From contig OY992537.1 of assembly GCA_963921195.1 (NCBI GenBank), positions 1,922,001 to 1,986,000 of the forward strand: DNA of 64,000 nucleotides. Reading direction: 5' to 3'. This document shows, in pieces, positions 10,275 through 20,705 of the stretch; positions within the stretch are counted from its first letter, which is position 1; the number at the start of each line of letters is the position of its first letter. The notes below the pieces were generated by a model that was not told where the DNA came from, searched no databases, and saw only the letters and a program-made list of their open reading frames with translations. The position numbers and the translations under genes are program-made. This DNA is from Pegoplata infirma. Its lineage: Eukaryota > Arthropoda > Insecta > Diptera > Anthomyiidae.

Positions 10275-10784
10275 CAGGGACAGGATCTTCATGCACTAAA
10301 AAACTGTGTTTAAGCGCCTTAAATATGCACTAAAAATCTTAAAATATGCACTCAAAACTACAAAAATATGCACTAAAAATTATAAAAATTTTACATTAAA
10401 AAAAAAAACAATAAAAAATTTTATAATTTTTTACTTTGTTAGCTTATTAACGAAAAAAAATAATTTCGGTTAGACAAGTATTTGATCTAAAAAAAAAATT
10501 GTAACGCCTACCCATTAATAATGTTTACAAAAAAATTCACAAGAAAATGGAAAAAATTAATCTAAAACTAAAATTTTATACAAAATATGACCCAAAAATA
10601 TGCATTTATAGCAAAATACTAGCAAAATATGCAAAAATATGCATTTTCGGTAAAATATGGAAAAATATGCACTTACGACTCGATGCCATTTTCAAGCAAA
10701 TTCTTTGATTTGCAAAGATATTTGGTTTATGCTGTTCTAAGACTAACACGAAAAACATGCATTTGCATGAAAGTCCTCTGCTTG
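10275..10784. mobile_element. hAT-like MITE, second copy
   Basis: Duplicate of 3046-3556, one base shorter in an A run. The ATTATTAG duplication is at 10267-10274 and 10785-10792. Confidence 0.9.
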
Positions 10785-11140
10785 ATTATTAGTGATGGCA
10801 CTTCCACAGAGGTGTATTTTTTCTCTGATAACGGTGCAAAAGGGAGAGATATAAAATTTTCCACAGATTGGAGTACTCCAACATTGTGAATGTGTCTTAA
10901 GGAATTTTTGAATCTAGAAGAGTAAAACTGGTTAAAAAAATTTACTTTTTTGCACAGTGAAAAAACCATACTGAAAAAAGTTGTGTTTGGTACTTTTTTT
11001 TATATCTATTGGACTTAAAACCTCAGAATATCAAAATTTGACAGTAGAATTAATATCACGATGCATCGAAGAGAATTGCATATTTAAAAATGTTTATTGA
11101 TACAAAGACATTAGATTTTTTTTTTTACTTCTTTAACGCA

Positions 11141-11816
11141 CACTCAAAATATTTTGTAGGCAAAACCAAATGAAAAACACACTTAAAACTAGTGAATAAA
11201 CAATTGAAAACCATCCCAGTAATTATTCATTAGTTTTAACAATCATCAACATTTATTTTTTACTGTTGACAAAACTTTCTAAAATAAGAAACATTAAACA
11301 TGAAAAAATTACGGTTTCTTCATTCTTTTTTACCAACAAATTCGAAAAAAAAACCTACGAAAACATTAAAAATTAATGATAGTTCTGTTATTTTTACCAA
11401 CAAATTCCAAAAAAATAACCTACGAAAACAATAAAAATTAATGATTTCGTAGGTTATTTTTTACAATTTTCTATTGAAATATTTTTTTAAAAATTTTTAA
11501 TAAAATTTTGGGGAATCGATCCCGCAATCAACTACATTCTGGCCAGACACTCTACCCATCGTGCCAAAGTCACTTGATACAAACATGTTTTTATATTTCT
11601 ATAAATAATTTTTTGATTTTTTTTTTTCTACAAAAAAATAACCTACTTGTGTAGGTAAAAAATAATGATATCTCATTAAAAAATACCAACAATTAAAAAA
11701 AAAAATACTCACACAAAACATTATAAATTTAACGAATAATCAGTAGTTTTTACTTACAGAACAAAAATAAATGACTTTAAAAATTAAATGTTAATAAAAG
11801 TCTTTAATTTTTAGTG
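11141..11816. mobile_element. CACTCAAAA-ended MITE with tRNA-like module, second copy
   Basis: Duplicate of 3913-4589. The minus-strand tRNA-like module lies at 11510-11579. Confidence 0.8.
11510..11579 (-). other. tRNA-like pol III module, second copy
   Basis: Same box-A-like TGGCACGATGGGTAGAGTG and box-B-like GGGATCGATTCCCC as at 4283-4352. Confidence 0.6.
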
Positions 11817-12212
11817 TATTATTTTGGAAACTAAGGATAGAAGTAGTATTAATAAAAACTGAACGTCAAACAAATGTTTTTTCTTTTAAAAAGGAATAAT
11901 CGTAAAATTTTTTAAATAAACTACAAACAGTTAATGACATAATTTTTTAAGTGAATGTTATACGGAAAGGAATTAAATGGGAAAAAATAGAAAAGAACAG
12001 GAACGAAATGGGATGGAATAGGAAACAAAATGGAAGGATATTTATTCTTAAAATTTTTCACTCAAATTTTTTGTACTTGTAAAAGACTTAAACGTCAATA
12101 ATTAAAAAAAAAATAAAGAATCCGTATGGGAGAATTTTGAAAATGGGGGCTATAACCCTGATCATTCTGTTATCCGGTATTTAATATTAACGGTTAAGAA
12201 GTTCCGGGTGGG

Positions 12213-13576
12213 CATGTTTGCAAATAATCGAGATATTTCATAATCGCGATTACGATTAAAAAAAATCGCCGTTAATCGCGATTATCGATTAATCGAATTT
12301 TTAAATAAATTGAATTTCAATAGACTTATTAAAAAAATCTTTTGGAATTTATATTGTTAAAACGTATGAAAATTAATATTTTTAAGAAATACAATAATTT
12401 TTTGTTCAGATTTTGATTTAACCAAGTGTCAAATTTTTTTTCTTCTGGGTCTAAAACTTATGTGGTACAAATTTGAGGCCCAATCGAAATAATTTAACTC
12501 GTAGCGGAGATAAAAGTTTTGGATCTTTGGAAATTACAAATGCACGTCTTGCTAAACATAATAATTAATAAAAATTAAAATTTGGTCGAAAGGCTTTCGA
12601 GATGCCGCTATTAAAATTTCCAAAAAAATTACGGGTTTTCCGACGTTCAAGAAATTTTTTTAAAAAAATCTTAGAATTTTTTCCCTTGACCCTTTCATAG
12701 AGCTTGAGACGAACTTTCATTTTAAATTTATTTGAATCTAATCCGATCATTTTAATCTGTGGAGCCTTTGCTTTAAAATTTTGGATTTGTGGGAAATTTT
12801 CGGAAAATTTAAAAATTTGCTCGAAAAGCTTTACGGTTTTAAATAATCTTATTTTGCTCAAATCAATTTTAAACAAAAGTTAGTTTCGAGCTTTATGAAA
12901 GTGTCAATGAAAAAAAAAATCATTATTTAAACAATTTCTTGAACGTAGGAAAAAACGTCATTTCAAAAATGTTCGATCGATTTTAGAAATTTTTTGATAT
13001 TCGTATTCAGCTTGCCAAAATCAACAGAAGATAATGTATCGCAAGAGATATATATCTTTAAGGTGCGTTCACACGAGAAAGAAATCTCGATAGAAAAATC
13101 GAAAATTTGTCACCTCTAGCATTCTTAAATATCATCTCTAAAAAAAATAAATTTTGTTTTCGTTATAATTTTTTTATTAAACAAAATACAGACTTCAAAT
13201 CAAAAATAATATCAATATCTTCCAAAAATCTATAACATTATCAAAAAAAGGTAAGAAATAATACGTTTTAGAAGAATTTGATTTGACAGAATTATTGAAA
13301 AAGTCAAATTCACAGGTACGCAGAGTCGTTTTTTGGTCTTTGTCTAGCAGTTTTCTCTCCCGTGTAAACGCACCTTTAAACTTTTTTCAAACATCCAAAT
13401 TTTTTTTGGTGGAAGTTTTCCAAAGATTATATTTTTTAAAATCGTTATCAAAACAGTGAATTTCATAGAAAATGATTAATCGTAATCGCATGATTTTTTT
13501 GCCGATTACGATTACGATTAATTGGTGGGATTAATCGCGATTACGATTACGATTTTAATCGTTTTGCAAACTCTAG
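12213..13576. mobile_element. GTTTGCAAA-ended element with ATTACGATTA word clusters
   Basis: The left end GTTTGCAAATAATCG (12216) pairs with the right end CGTTTTGCAAACTCTA (to 13576). Both termini are followed inward by clusters of ATCGCGATTACGATTA and ATTAATCG words. The right terminus TAGAGTTTGCAAA recalls the TAGAG-ended hAT-like elements at 21372 and 49000, but I see no clean 8-bp duplication. The interior includes a GAGATGCCGCTAT stretch related to 39115-39560 and a nested MITE. Confidence 0.6.
13062..13374. mobile_element. MITE with GGTGCGTTCACACG ends
   Basis: Ends GGTGCGTTCACACGAGAAAG and (inward) GGTGCGTTTACACGGGAGAG, flanked by TTTAA on both sides (13057-13061, 13375-13379). The interior is A/T-rich and non-coding. 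Superfamily uncertain. It lies inside 12213-13576. Confidence 0.75.
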
Positions 13577-13706
13577 CTGGAACCGAATTACGGCATCCGT
13601 GATCGAATGAAATTTCGATAATACCGAACTTTGGTAAATAAGTGTAAAACAACGAACAATCTTTACTCCAAATTGTACTTTAATTTGCTATCTGGAAAAT
13701 ATTTCC

Positions 13707-13821
13707 TGGGCTATTCATAATGAGTAAATTAAATCTAATGTAGGTTTATTTGACTGATATTGCAGGAATATTTGTCAAATAAACCTACTTTAAGTACACT
13801 TTAAGTATTATGAATAAAGGC
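13707..13821. mobile_element. Small palindromic MITE (TATTCATAAT type)
   Basis: GGGCTATTCATAATGAGTAA on the left and ATTATGAATAAAGGCC on the right, with AGGTTTATTTGAC and GTCAAATAAACCT facing each other in the middle. A partial relative lies at about 28425-28500. Confidence 0.6.
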
Positions 13822-13841
13822 CTTCATCATTTATGATCAGC

Positions 13842-14592
13842 TTAGAGATTAATCACAATTGAAGCGGGAAGCGGAAAAACGCGTCAAAGAGAGAGCGATT
13901 AATTTAAATTGAGCGTCAAGCGGTTTGCGGTTTTCTTTACATTATTTTTTACATACATACTTGGAAATGCATATTTGATATGATAATTATTTTAATTTTA
14001 TTTAGAATTTTTACTTTTGGCAAGAACATTTTTTTTTATATTTAAACAATAAAATTTGTTTAATATTATAAGAACTCATTCAATTAAGATACAAAATCTT
14101 ATAAAACAGTTTAATAACAAGAAAATAAATTAATATTTTATTCAAAACAATAAAAAATAAAATACACATTCGGTAAAACACATTTTACATATTGCATCTT
14201 TTAAAACTAGAAAAATTCATAAAAAATCTTTTTTTTAACAATTTCTATTAATTTTTCAGCAAATTCCATTTACATAATTTTCCATATTTTTTTTTGACAA
14301 TTCCCATTCATTTTTTCATGTTTTGCTTCGTTGTTTATTTCCATCTGCCAAAAAATTTGTACTAAAACTATATTTTACAACACTGTACTGAAAAACAATA
14401 CTTTTTTGCTTAAAATCCGGCAACGCCAAAAAATATAATGAGAGGAAAAATGAGAGAGAGAGAAAAAACGCCATGAAAATAGAATAGAATCTATTTTGAC
14501 GGAAAAACGCAGCGGAATTTCGTTTTCATACAAAATGTATGGGGAGAGTGGCGGAAAACCGCTTCCCGCTCCAATTGTGATTATTCTCTTAA
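13842..14592. mobile_element. Element with about 30-bp inverted ends (TAATCACAATTG..AGCGGGAAGCGG)
   Basis: The left end TTAGAGATTAATCACAATTG and the right end (inward) TTAAGAGAATAATCACAATT match, and both continue into AGCGGGAAGCGG. CGCGTC and AGCGG words occur near both ends. A GAGAGAGAG run is near 14450. The target duplication is not clear. Confidence 0.65.
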
Positions 14593-14687
14593 ACTGGTAT
14601 TTTTCCTTTATTTTATATAATTTATAAAAATGTTAAAACTTTTTTAGTCGTGTTCGTTAACTAGACTCTTGTAAATAGATATGTATA

Positions 14688-15438
14688 ATAGGGCGTCCCG
14701 TTAAATCTAAACATTCGAATTTTGTATCGTAATACCTGACGAGGGATGGCCACGAAAGAGCTGATTGTAGAAAAATGTATGAACAAATTTTACAAGGAAT
14801 TATTTAGTCGGCAACCAGCGGTCAAAGGTTGAAAAACTGACGTTTTTCGACTAAAATTCATGTCCGGCTCAAAACTTTGGATTTTTGCGTACTTTATGGA
14901 TTTTTTTTTTTTTAATTACAAAATAGCGATTTGGTATACAAATGCTGTTTTTAAATATACAAATTATTTTTTATCTAAATTTGACCCAAAAGTTTGAAAA
15001 TGTTAAGTGTGTTATCTAAAAAATATTAAAATAATATAAAAAACGCTATTTTGATCCAAAAACGCTTATCAGCGATTTTGGTCCACAGATGCTCATCAGC
15101 ATTTTTTAATGCTGATTAGAAACGCTAATCAGCGATTTTGGTCCAAAGATGCTCATCAGCATTTTTTAACCAAATCGTGTTTTTTATATTTTTTCTAATA
15201 TTTTCACATAATAGACTAAACATTTTCCTATTTTTTTAAACCGGATTTGATTAAAGAGTTCTGACATGAATTTTGGTCGAAAAACGTAATTTTTTCAAAC
15301 TTTGACCGCTGGTTGCCTACTGAAGATACCCTTGCAAATTTTTGTCATAAATTTCCCACAATCAGCTATTTTGTGGCCATCGTTCGTCAGGTATTATGAA
15401 ACGAAATTCGAAAGTTTAGATTAGACGGGACGCCTTAA
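14688..15438. mobile_element. TTAGGGCG-ended foldback element, 6-bp duplication
   Basis: Flanks are TGTATA on both sides (14682-14687, 15439-15444). Ends ATAGGGCGTCCCGTTAAATC and (inward) TTAAGGCGTCCCGTCTAATC; the arms continue through GGTATTACG-, GATGGCCAC- and GGCAACCAGCGGTCAAA-like matches for about 200 bp. The centre has tandem GCTGATCAGC-like words (AACGCTAATCAGCGATTTTGG). No coding capacity. A diverged copy is at 19117-19613. Confidence 0.85.
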
Positions 15439-15444
15439 TGTATA

Positions 15445-15934
15445 GTATGTGTAAAGGTCTACAATATTGTATTACTTTTGAGCATAAGGAAAAGGAATAA
15501 AACTAACAAATTTTTATGTATATAAAAGTATAATAAATATAAAACGCAAATACCTTGAGTGTCATTTAATACAACAGATTTTTAGTGTATGTAAATAATA
15601 GATAGGGAGTGGATACATATGAAACAAATTTGTATTTTCTGTGCACGTGTAAGGAGCATTTCTTAAAAACAGGAAGAAACATTTTAAATGCCTTTTGTTC
15701 TTTCAGCAGTCACACCGTAAATATATTCCTTGATTTCTATTATTTATATTAAAAAGTTTAAGCTCTAACCTTAAAATTTTCTGTGGGGGTCATTTTTAGA
15801 CAGCCAGTCAATGTGTGTTAAAGTATAAAATTTCAGAACATACCCTTATTTTTTCAGAAATGTAATTTAAAAGAATTTATGAAGCAAAGTAATTGATAAA
15901 AACAACATTTTCTTGAAATAAGCTAAATTTAAAC
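15445..15934. other. No gene recognised
   Basis: A/T-rich sequence with no paired termini, tandem structure or supportable frame. Confidence 0.4.
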
Positions 15935-16232
15935 CGAGATGCCTTTTAGGGTCGATATTAACATAAAAATATTGGGGCTGACAAAAAAAAAAATTTTGCC
16001 ATAAGAACACTTTTGCAGTAATGTCCGAATATTAACAAATATTTTAGACAAAAAAAAATTGTTTTATAATTGTTCGGAACTTTCCGATTTTCCAGTAAAA
16101 AAAAGGAACCGAAAGCTACTGTCCTACAGGTCCAATATTTTTGTGTGTTAATATCGGCCCTAAAAGGTAACTTTACCGACCCCGACGTTTTCCAAATTCG
16201 AAAAATGCAAAATTTGTTCCACCCTTGTAATC
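15935..16232. mobile_element. Copy of the TTAGGGTGGACC family (inverted, partly deleted)
   Basis: Contains CCTTTTAGGGTCGATATTAA on the left and its inverted match TTAATATCGGCCCTAAAAGG on the right, then CCGACCCCGACGTTTTCC and GTTCCACCCTTGTAA. The same series appears at 19992-20600 and 34680-34905. Confidence 0.65.
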
Positions 16233-16347
16233 ACTAACAATAAGGTCGTAATTTTTGAGTATGAGTAATATAAAATAGCTCTTAAAAAATATTACTTATA
16301 CGCACCCAATATATATTATTTTAAATTCAACTGCTACTGATTGTGAG

Positions 16348-17877
16348 TAGGGTTATATAGTCACAACAAAAAGTCGACTTTTCGACATTTTTCAATTTCT
16401 AAAAAGTCGACTTTCTGACTTTTCGACTTTTTTCAAATTCAAAAAAAGTCGATTTTTCGACATTTCCACTTTTTCAAATTTTTTCAAGTCGACTTTTCGA
16501 ACTTTCGATTTTTTTAAAAAGTCGACTTTTTTCGACTTTCTTCGACTTTTTGACCTTTTTGAACTTTTTAAAAAAAGTTTGTTATTGACTTGTTTTAAGC
16601 ATTTACGTTCTATTTTTTGATTGTATTTTATTTAACAATGTTGGGTACCAAAGAATTGAAGGTTAAAAAAGTCAAAGAAATCGAAAAGTGGAAAAGGTTG
16701 AAAAAATCGAAAGCATAAGTCGATTTTCGATTTATAGAACCCTATCACTCACAGAAAAAAATATGGAGGAAACAAATTTGAGTAATCACTTGTTTAAATT
16801 TAAAAAGAAAAATTGAGTAATTTTTTAATTGTAGCAATTAAAAATTTACTCAAAAATTTTAAAAACAATTTAAGTAAATAATTTAATAAAAATTTAATAG
16901 TTTTTTTATTTTTTTTTAAACTCTCATAGTTTTTTGAATTCTCGTTTAGTTTATTGTTTTTTGTGTATGTATATGAAAGTTTGTAATCGTCATTATAAAA
17001 TTTTCCTATGTTTTTGAGACATAAATATATTTGGTAAAGTTTGAAAAAACAAGTTTTTTGTTTTTTTTTTTTGGAAAAAAATTTAAAACTTTAAGCGTCC
17101 AACATAAATCAAACGGACGTAAAACTTTCAAAGTTGACGTGTTTGTTTTTGTTTTTTTATGTCTTGCGCGACGCAATTTGATTCTGGTTCGACCCTAAAA
17201 AAAATAAATAGATGAATTTTAAAAATTGACACAATTAAAAATTTACTCAAATTTTTTTCGAACATTTATGCCCTGATTCAGTATGTCGCACAAAGTGAGT
17301 GACTAGAAATTTTGTACGTAAAACAAAAACAAATTTGAGTTTTTTGTTTTTGTTCTACGTACAAATTTTGCAGTCACTCACTTCGACCGAGATAGCGAAT
17401 CGCACAGTTAATAATTTTTTATTAAAAATTTACTCAATACTATTAAATCGTTTACTGGTGCAAAATTGAGTAATTTTTTACTCAATAGTATTAAAAATTT
17501 ACTAAAATATTTTTTTTATTTTTTTCTGTGCTGAGGTTCTTACAAAAATCAAAACTATTGGTATATATTGCATTTAACAGTTTCTATCTTATGAATTTGC
17601 CATTTTTGCTTCACATACAAAATACATGGTAACAACGAAATGCCAATTGCTTCAGTTTTTGTTAAACTCCGCTGTCATTTGAGAGTTTTTTTCAGAAAAA
17701 ATTATTTTCATCTGGCAAAAGTATAAAAAGAAAAAACAAATCAAGTGGATAAAGTCCAAAAAAAGTCGAAAGCAAAAGTCGACTTTTCGACTTTTTAACA
17801 ACAAAAAAGTCGATTTCGACTTTTCGACTTTTTCATACAAAAAGTCGATTAATCGACCTTTCGACTATAGAACCCTT
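16348..17877. mobile_element. hAT-like element with AAGTCGACTTTTCGAC arrays, 8-bp duplication
   Basis: Perfect ATTGTGAG on both sides (16340-16347, 17878-17885). Ends TAGGGTTATATAGTC and (inward) AAGGGTTCTATAGTCG. Both subterminal zones are dense in AAAGTCGACTTTTCGACTTT words. A second internal end-like AGAACCCTA occurs at 16736-16744, so the history may involve two insertions. A CACAGAAAA-ended MITE is nested inside. Confidence 0.8.
16750..17530. mobile_element. CACAGAAAA-ended MITE nested in hAT-like element
   Basis: Ends CACAGAAAAAAATATGG and (inward) CACAGAAAAAAATAAAAA. The flanking dinucleotide is CT on both sides. The interior repeats AATTTACTCAAA and TTGAGTAATTTT words. At about 17105-17195 it holds the AATCAAACGGACGTAAAA..GGTTCGACCC cassette also found at 36112-36218. 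Confidence 0.65.
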
Positions 17878-18053
17878 ATTGTGAGAAGTTTGTTTCTAGT
17901 AAAGGAACATTAACCTTGATTTCTTCGCCGGTTTGTATATCTTTGAAGTTTAACTAAACATCCATTTCAATTAACAATAAGTTCAATTGTCATTCCTCAT
18001 AACATCCAGTTTCTGCGAAATTGCTACAATTTGTAACTTTTAAAAATAATTAT

Positions 18054-18275
18054 TGTGCTCGATTCTCGAATACGATTTCACCATTCACCATAGTTTTTAA
18101 AATTTGTTATTCTTTCGAATTTTAAGATTTTAAAATTTTTTTCGTGTAACAATTAAAGACCTAGTTAATATCTTTAATATTTATAAGAACAAATTTTAAA
18201 CTCTTAAAAATCGAAAGAATATCAAATTTTAAAAAATAAAGTGAATGGTGAAATCGTATTCGAGAATCGAGCACA
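18054..18275. mobile_element. Fully palindromic MITE (TGTGCTCGATTCTCG)
   Basis: TGTGCTCGATTCTCGAATAC on the left faces GTATTCGAGAATCGAGCACA on the right. The inner arms (TTCACCATTCACC; TTAAGATTTTAAAATTT) also pair down to a centre near TTAAAGACCTAGTTAATATC. A sister copy is at 38888-39108. Confidence 0.8.
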
Positions 18276-19116
18276 TTAATTAAATCAACATTATTCGAAA
18301 TTTTTTAATGTTTGTGTTAAATTTAAAATGGATTAACATTTGACATTTTTTTGGTTTACATACATTAAATTTTTAAAACTTTTACGTAAAAAAAAATACG
18401 AATGCCAATATGTACCTGTTCAAACATTTTTACATGAACAATATTTTTAGTGTGGAAATTATTGCAAAAGCATAAGATAGTAAATGAATTAACAACAAAG
18501 GTCATGGGAATTGTAGCACTTGTTTCTTTTAACTAACCAAAGGCGATAATAATGACAAACAATAAACAGTAAAACTCGTATGTTTCTAATAGAATGGGAT
18601 AAAAATTTACTTTTATCGAATTTGAAAGCGCGAAAAAAACAAGTTTTCCCTACTTAACCGAGAAAAAATAAATTAAAAAAAAAATCGGTCTAGAGTGATT
18701 GTACGTTACAAGCAGTTAATAGCAAAGTATTACAGATGATGATGGGTTCAATCCTCGGCGGCTGCGATCTGTAAATAATTTTCACATATAGAGTTCTATT
18801 GACTATTAACTAAATAAATTTGACATTAAAAGTTTTTCTGAAGATTATTATAACTGGATAATATGAAACTAGTAAGAAACAAACCAGGATGTCTTAAATT
18901 TTTAGAAAAATTAAATTTTTCTTTCACACTTTTCTCAATTCAAACACCATATAAAAAAAAAAAACAGTTAACAGGAAAAATATTTTTCATAGGACTTTTC
19001 TCATTAAAAAAACAAACCAAATATAGGTATAGTTTTTTTCAACAAGAAAAAACTTTTTTTTTTTGTAAAAAAAATATATCAACTATTTTCCTACACACTT
19101 CTAAAAAAATATTTTT
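18276..19116. other. No gene; possible tRNA-like relic at about 18690-18762
   Basis: Mostly A/T-rich. Within it GGTCTAGAGTGATTG is followed downstream by GATGGGTTCAATCCTC, a possible box A and box B pair about 45 bp apart. No cloverleaf was confirmed. The open frame near 18863-19156 is low-complexity and not credible as a gene. Confidence 0.3.
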
Positions 19117-19613
19117 AGGTCACGTCGAATTTATTTTTTTGAATTTCGTGTCGTAATAGCTGATTATGGAAAAAATGTATAAAAAAATATTGCAAAGGCA
19201 TCTTCAGTCGGCAACCAGCGGTCTAAGTTTGAAAAAAATTACGTTTTTCGACCAAAAGTGGTGTCCGAATTTTTTACCCAAATCCGACTCTAGAATTAGG
19301 ACTTTTTACGTACTTTACGGGAAAAATATTTAAAAAATTCGGAAGTAGCGATTTTGGAATACAGATGCTGATTTTTAAGCATTTTTTTTATCCAAAAAGA
19401 TACCAAAAAATTTCAAACGTTAAGTATTTTATCAAAAAAATATAATTTTTTTATGCCGGATTTGGTTAAAAAATTTTGATATGAATTTTGGTCCATAAAC
19501 TTTGACCGCTGGTTGCCCACTGAAGATGCCCTTGCAAAATTTGTTTATAAATTTTCCCATCGTTTGGTAGGTATTACGACACGAAATTCGAAAGATTTAA
19601 TTTGATTGCTTTA
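19117..19613. mobile_element. Diverged copy of the 14688-15438 foldback
   Basis: Shares GAATTTCGTGTCGTAATA, GCTGATTATGG, CGGCAACCAGCGGTC and CTTTGACCGCTGGTTGCC with that element, in the same order and mirrored. Terminal bases have drifted and no duplication is visible. Confidence 0.7.
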
Positions 19614-19991
19614 AGTTCATGGCCTATTTTTGCGAAATTAAGCCTAGACGTTTTTTGTCGCCAAAAGCTTACCTTTTAAATCTAGGTGCTGATTAAAGTG
19701 CTGATTTTAAAATCAAGCCATAAACCTGCCCTGAATATTAAAAAATTATTTTTTCGGTGCAATTATATTTCAAAATTAAAAAAAAAAAACAATCGTCCCA
19801 CTTTACTCTAAATGTTCGTCCCACTTTACTCTAAATGTTTGTATATAAGTATATAATCATAAAGTTTGTCTATATCACTGACAGTAATGTTAATCGTCAT
19901 TATTGTCGTTAACACATTTAATCGTCGCTATTTAACCCTAAAGTTTTTGTAGGAATAATGTCTATTCATTAATGTTTGACTAACCTGTGCA

Positions 19992-20600
19992 TTAGGGTGG
20001 ACCAAATTTAGCTTTTTCCAATTTCGAAAATGTCGGAGTAGGGAAAGTTGCCATTTAGAGTCATACAAAAATTTTTTACCTATAGGACAATGGTTTTGGG
20101 TTCCTCTTTTGACTTGAAAATATGGAAAGTTCCGAACAAAGTGAAAAAAAAAAAAATAGTTTGAGCTTTTTTTTTGCTTAAAATATTTATATTCGGACAT
20201 TACTGAAAAAGTGTTTTTATGGTAAAAAGTTTTCTTCAAAAATAACTTGTTTTTTTTTTTTAATTAATTTCAAATTGCATTAAGGCCAAATTAAATTTTA
20301 CGATAGTTAAAAATAAACATATTTTCAACACTGAGCTAATATTAGGATATATTTTCAGCAAAAAACTAATTTTAAAAATTTATTTTGCAAACCAAAAAAA
20401 AAAAAACCAAGAAAAAAAATTTAAAAAATTTTGCAGACCAAAAAAAATTAATTTTACCATAAAGACACCTTTTCAGTAATTTCAGAATATTAACTTATGT
20501 TTTATATCGATATGTTAATATCGACCCTAAAAGGCAACTTTTCCGACCCCGACGTTTTCGTTGGCAAAAAAAAAACAGACCACGCCCACTTTCGAAATAT
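19992..20600. mobile_element. TTAGGGTGGACC-ended element
   Basis: Left end TTAGGGTGGACCAAATTTAG, then AAATGTCGG..GGAAAGTTGCC. Inverted counterparts (GGCAACTTTTCCGACCCCGA) are near 20530-20560, and GGTTTTGGG/GGAAAGTTCCGAAC lie in between. The right boundary is blurred by an A run. It resembles the 6-bp-duplication family by its TTAGGGTG terminus, but no duplication was found. Confidence 0.6.
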
Positions 20601-20705
20601 TGGTCTAGGACCGCATAAAGTAAACACTCAAAAAATTATGTCATTAACTGTAAGTATTTTATTTAAAAAGTTTTACATTTTGTCGTTTAAAATAAAAAAC
20701 ATTTG

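Larger units (their letters stand above)
7229..12475. repeat. Tandem duplication, copy 2
   Basis: Near-identical direct repeat of 1-5248. The offset drifts between 7227 and about 7234 because A/T runs and a pentamer repeat differ in length, which looks like replication slippage after duplication. After 12475 the sequence continues into the rest of a repeat that is cut off at 5248 in copy 1, so copy 2 keeps the original right-hand context. Confidence 0.97.

Noticed and set aside
12213..13576. Eleventh hAT-like element with 8-bp duplication
   Set aside because: The TAGAGTTTGCAAA terminus fits, but the flanks do not repeat, so only an inverted-end element is claimed.
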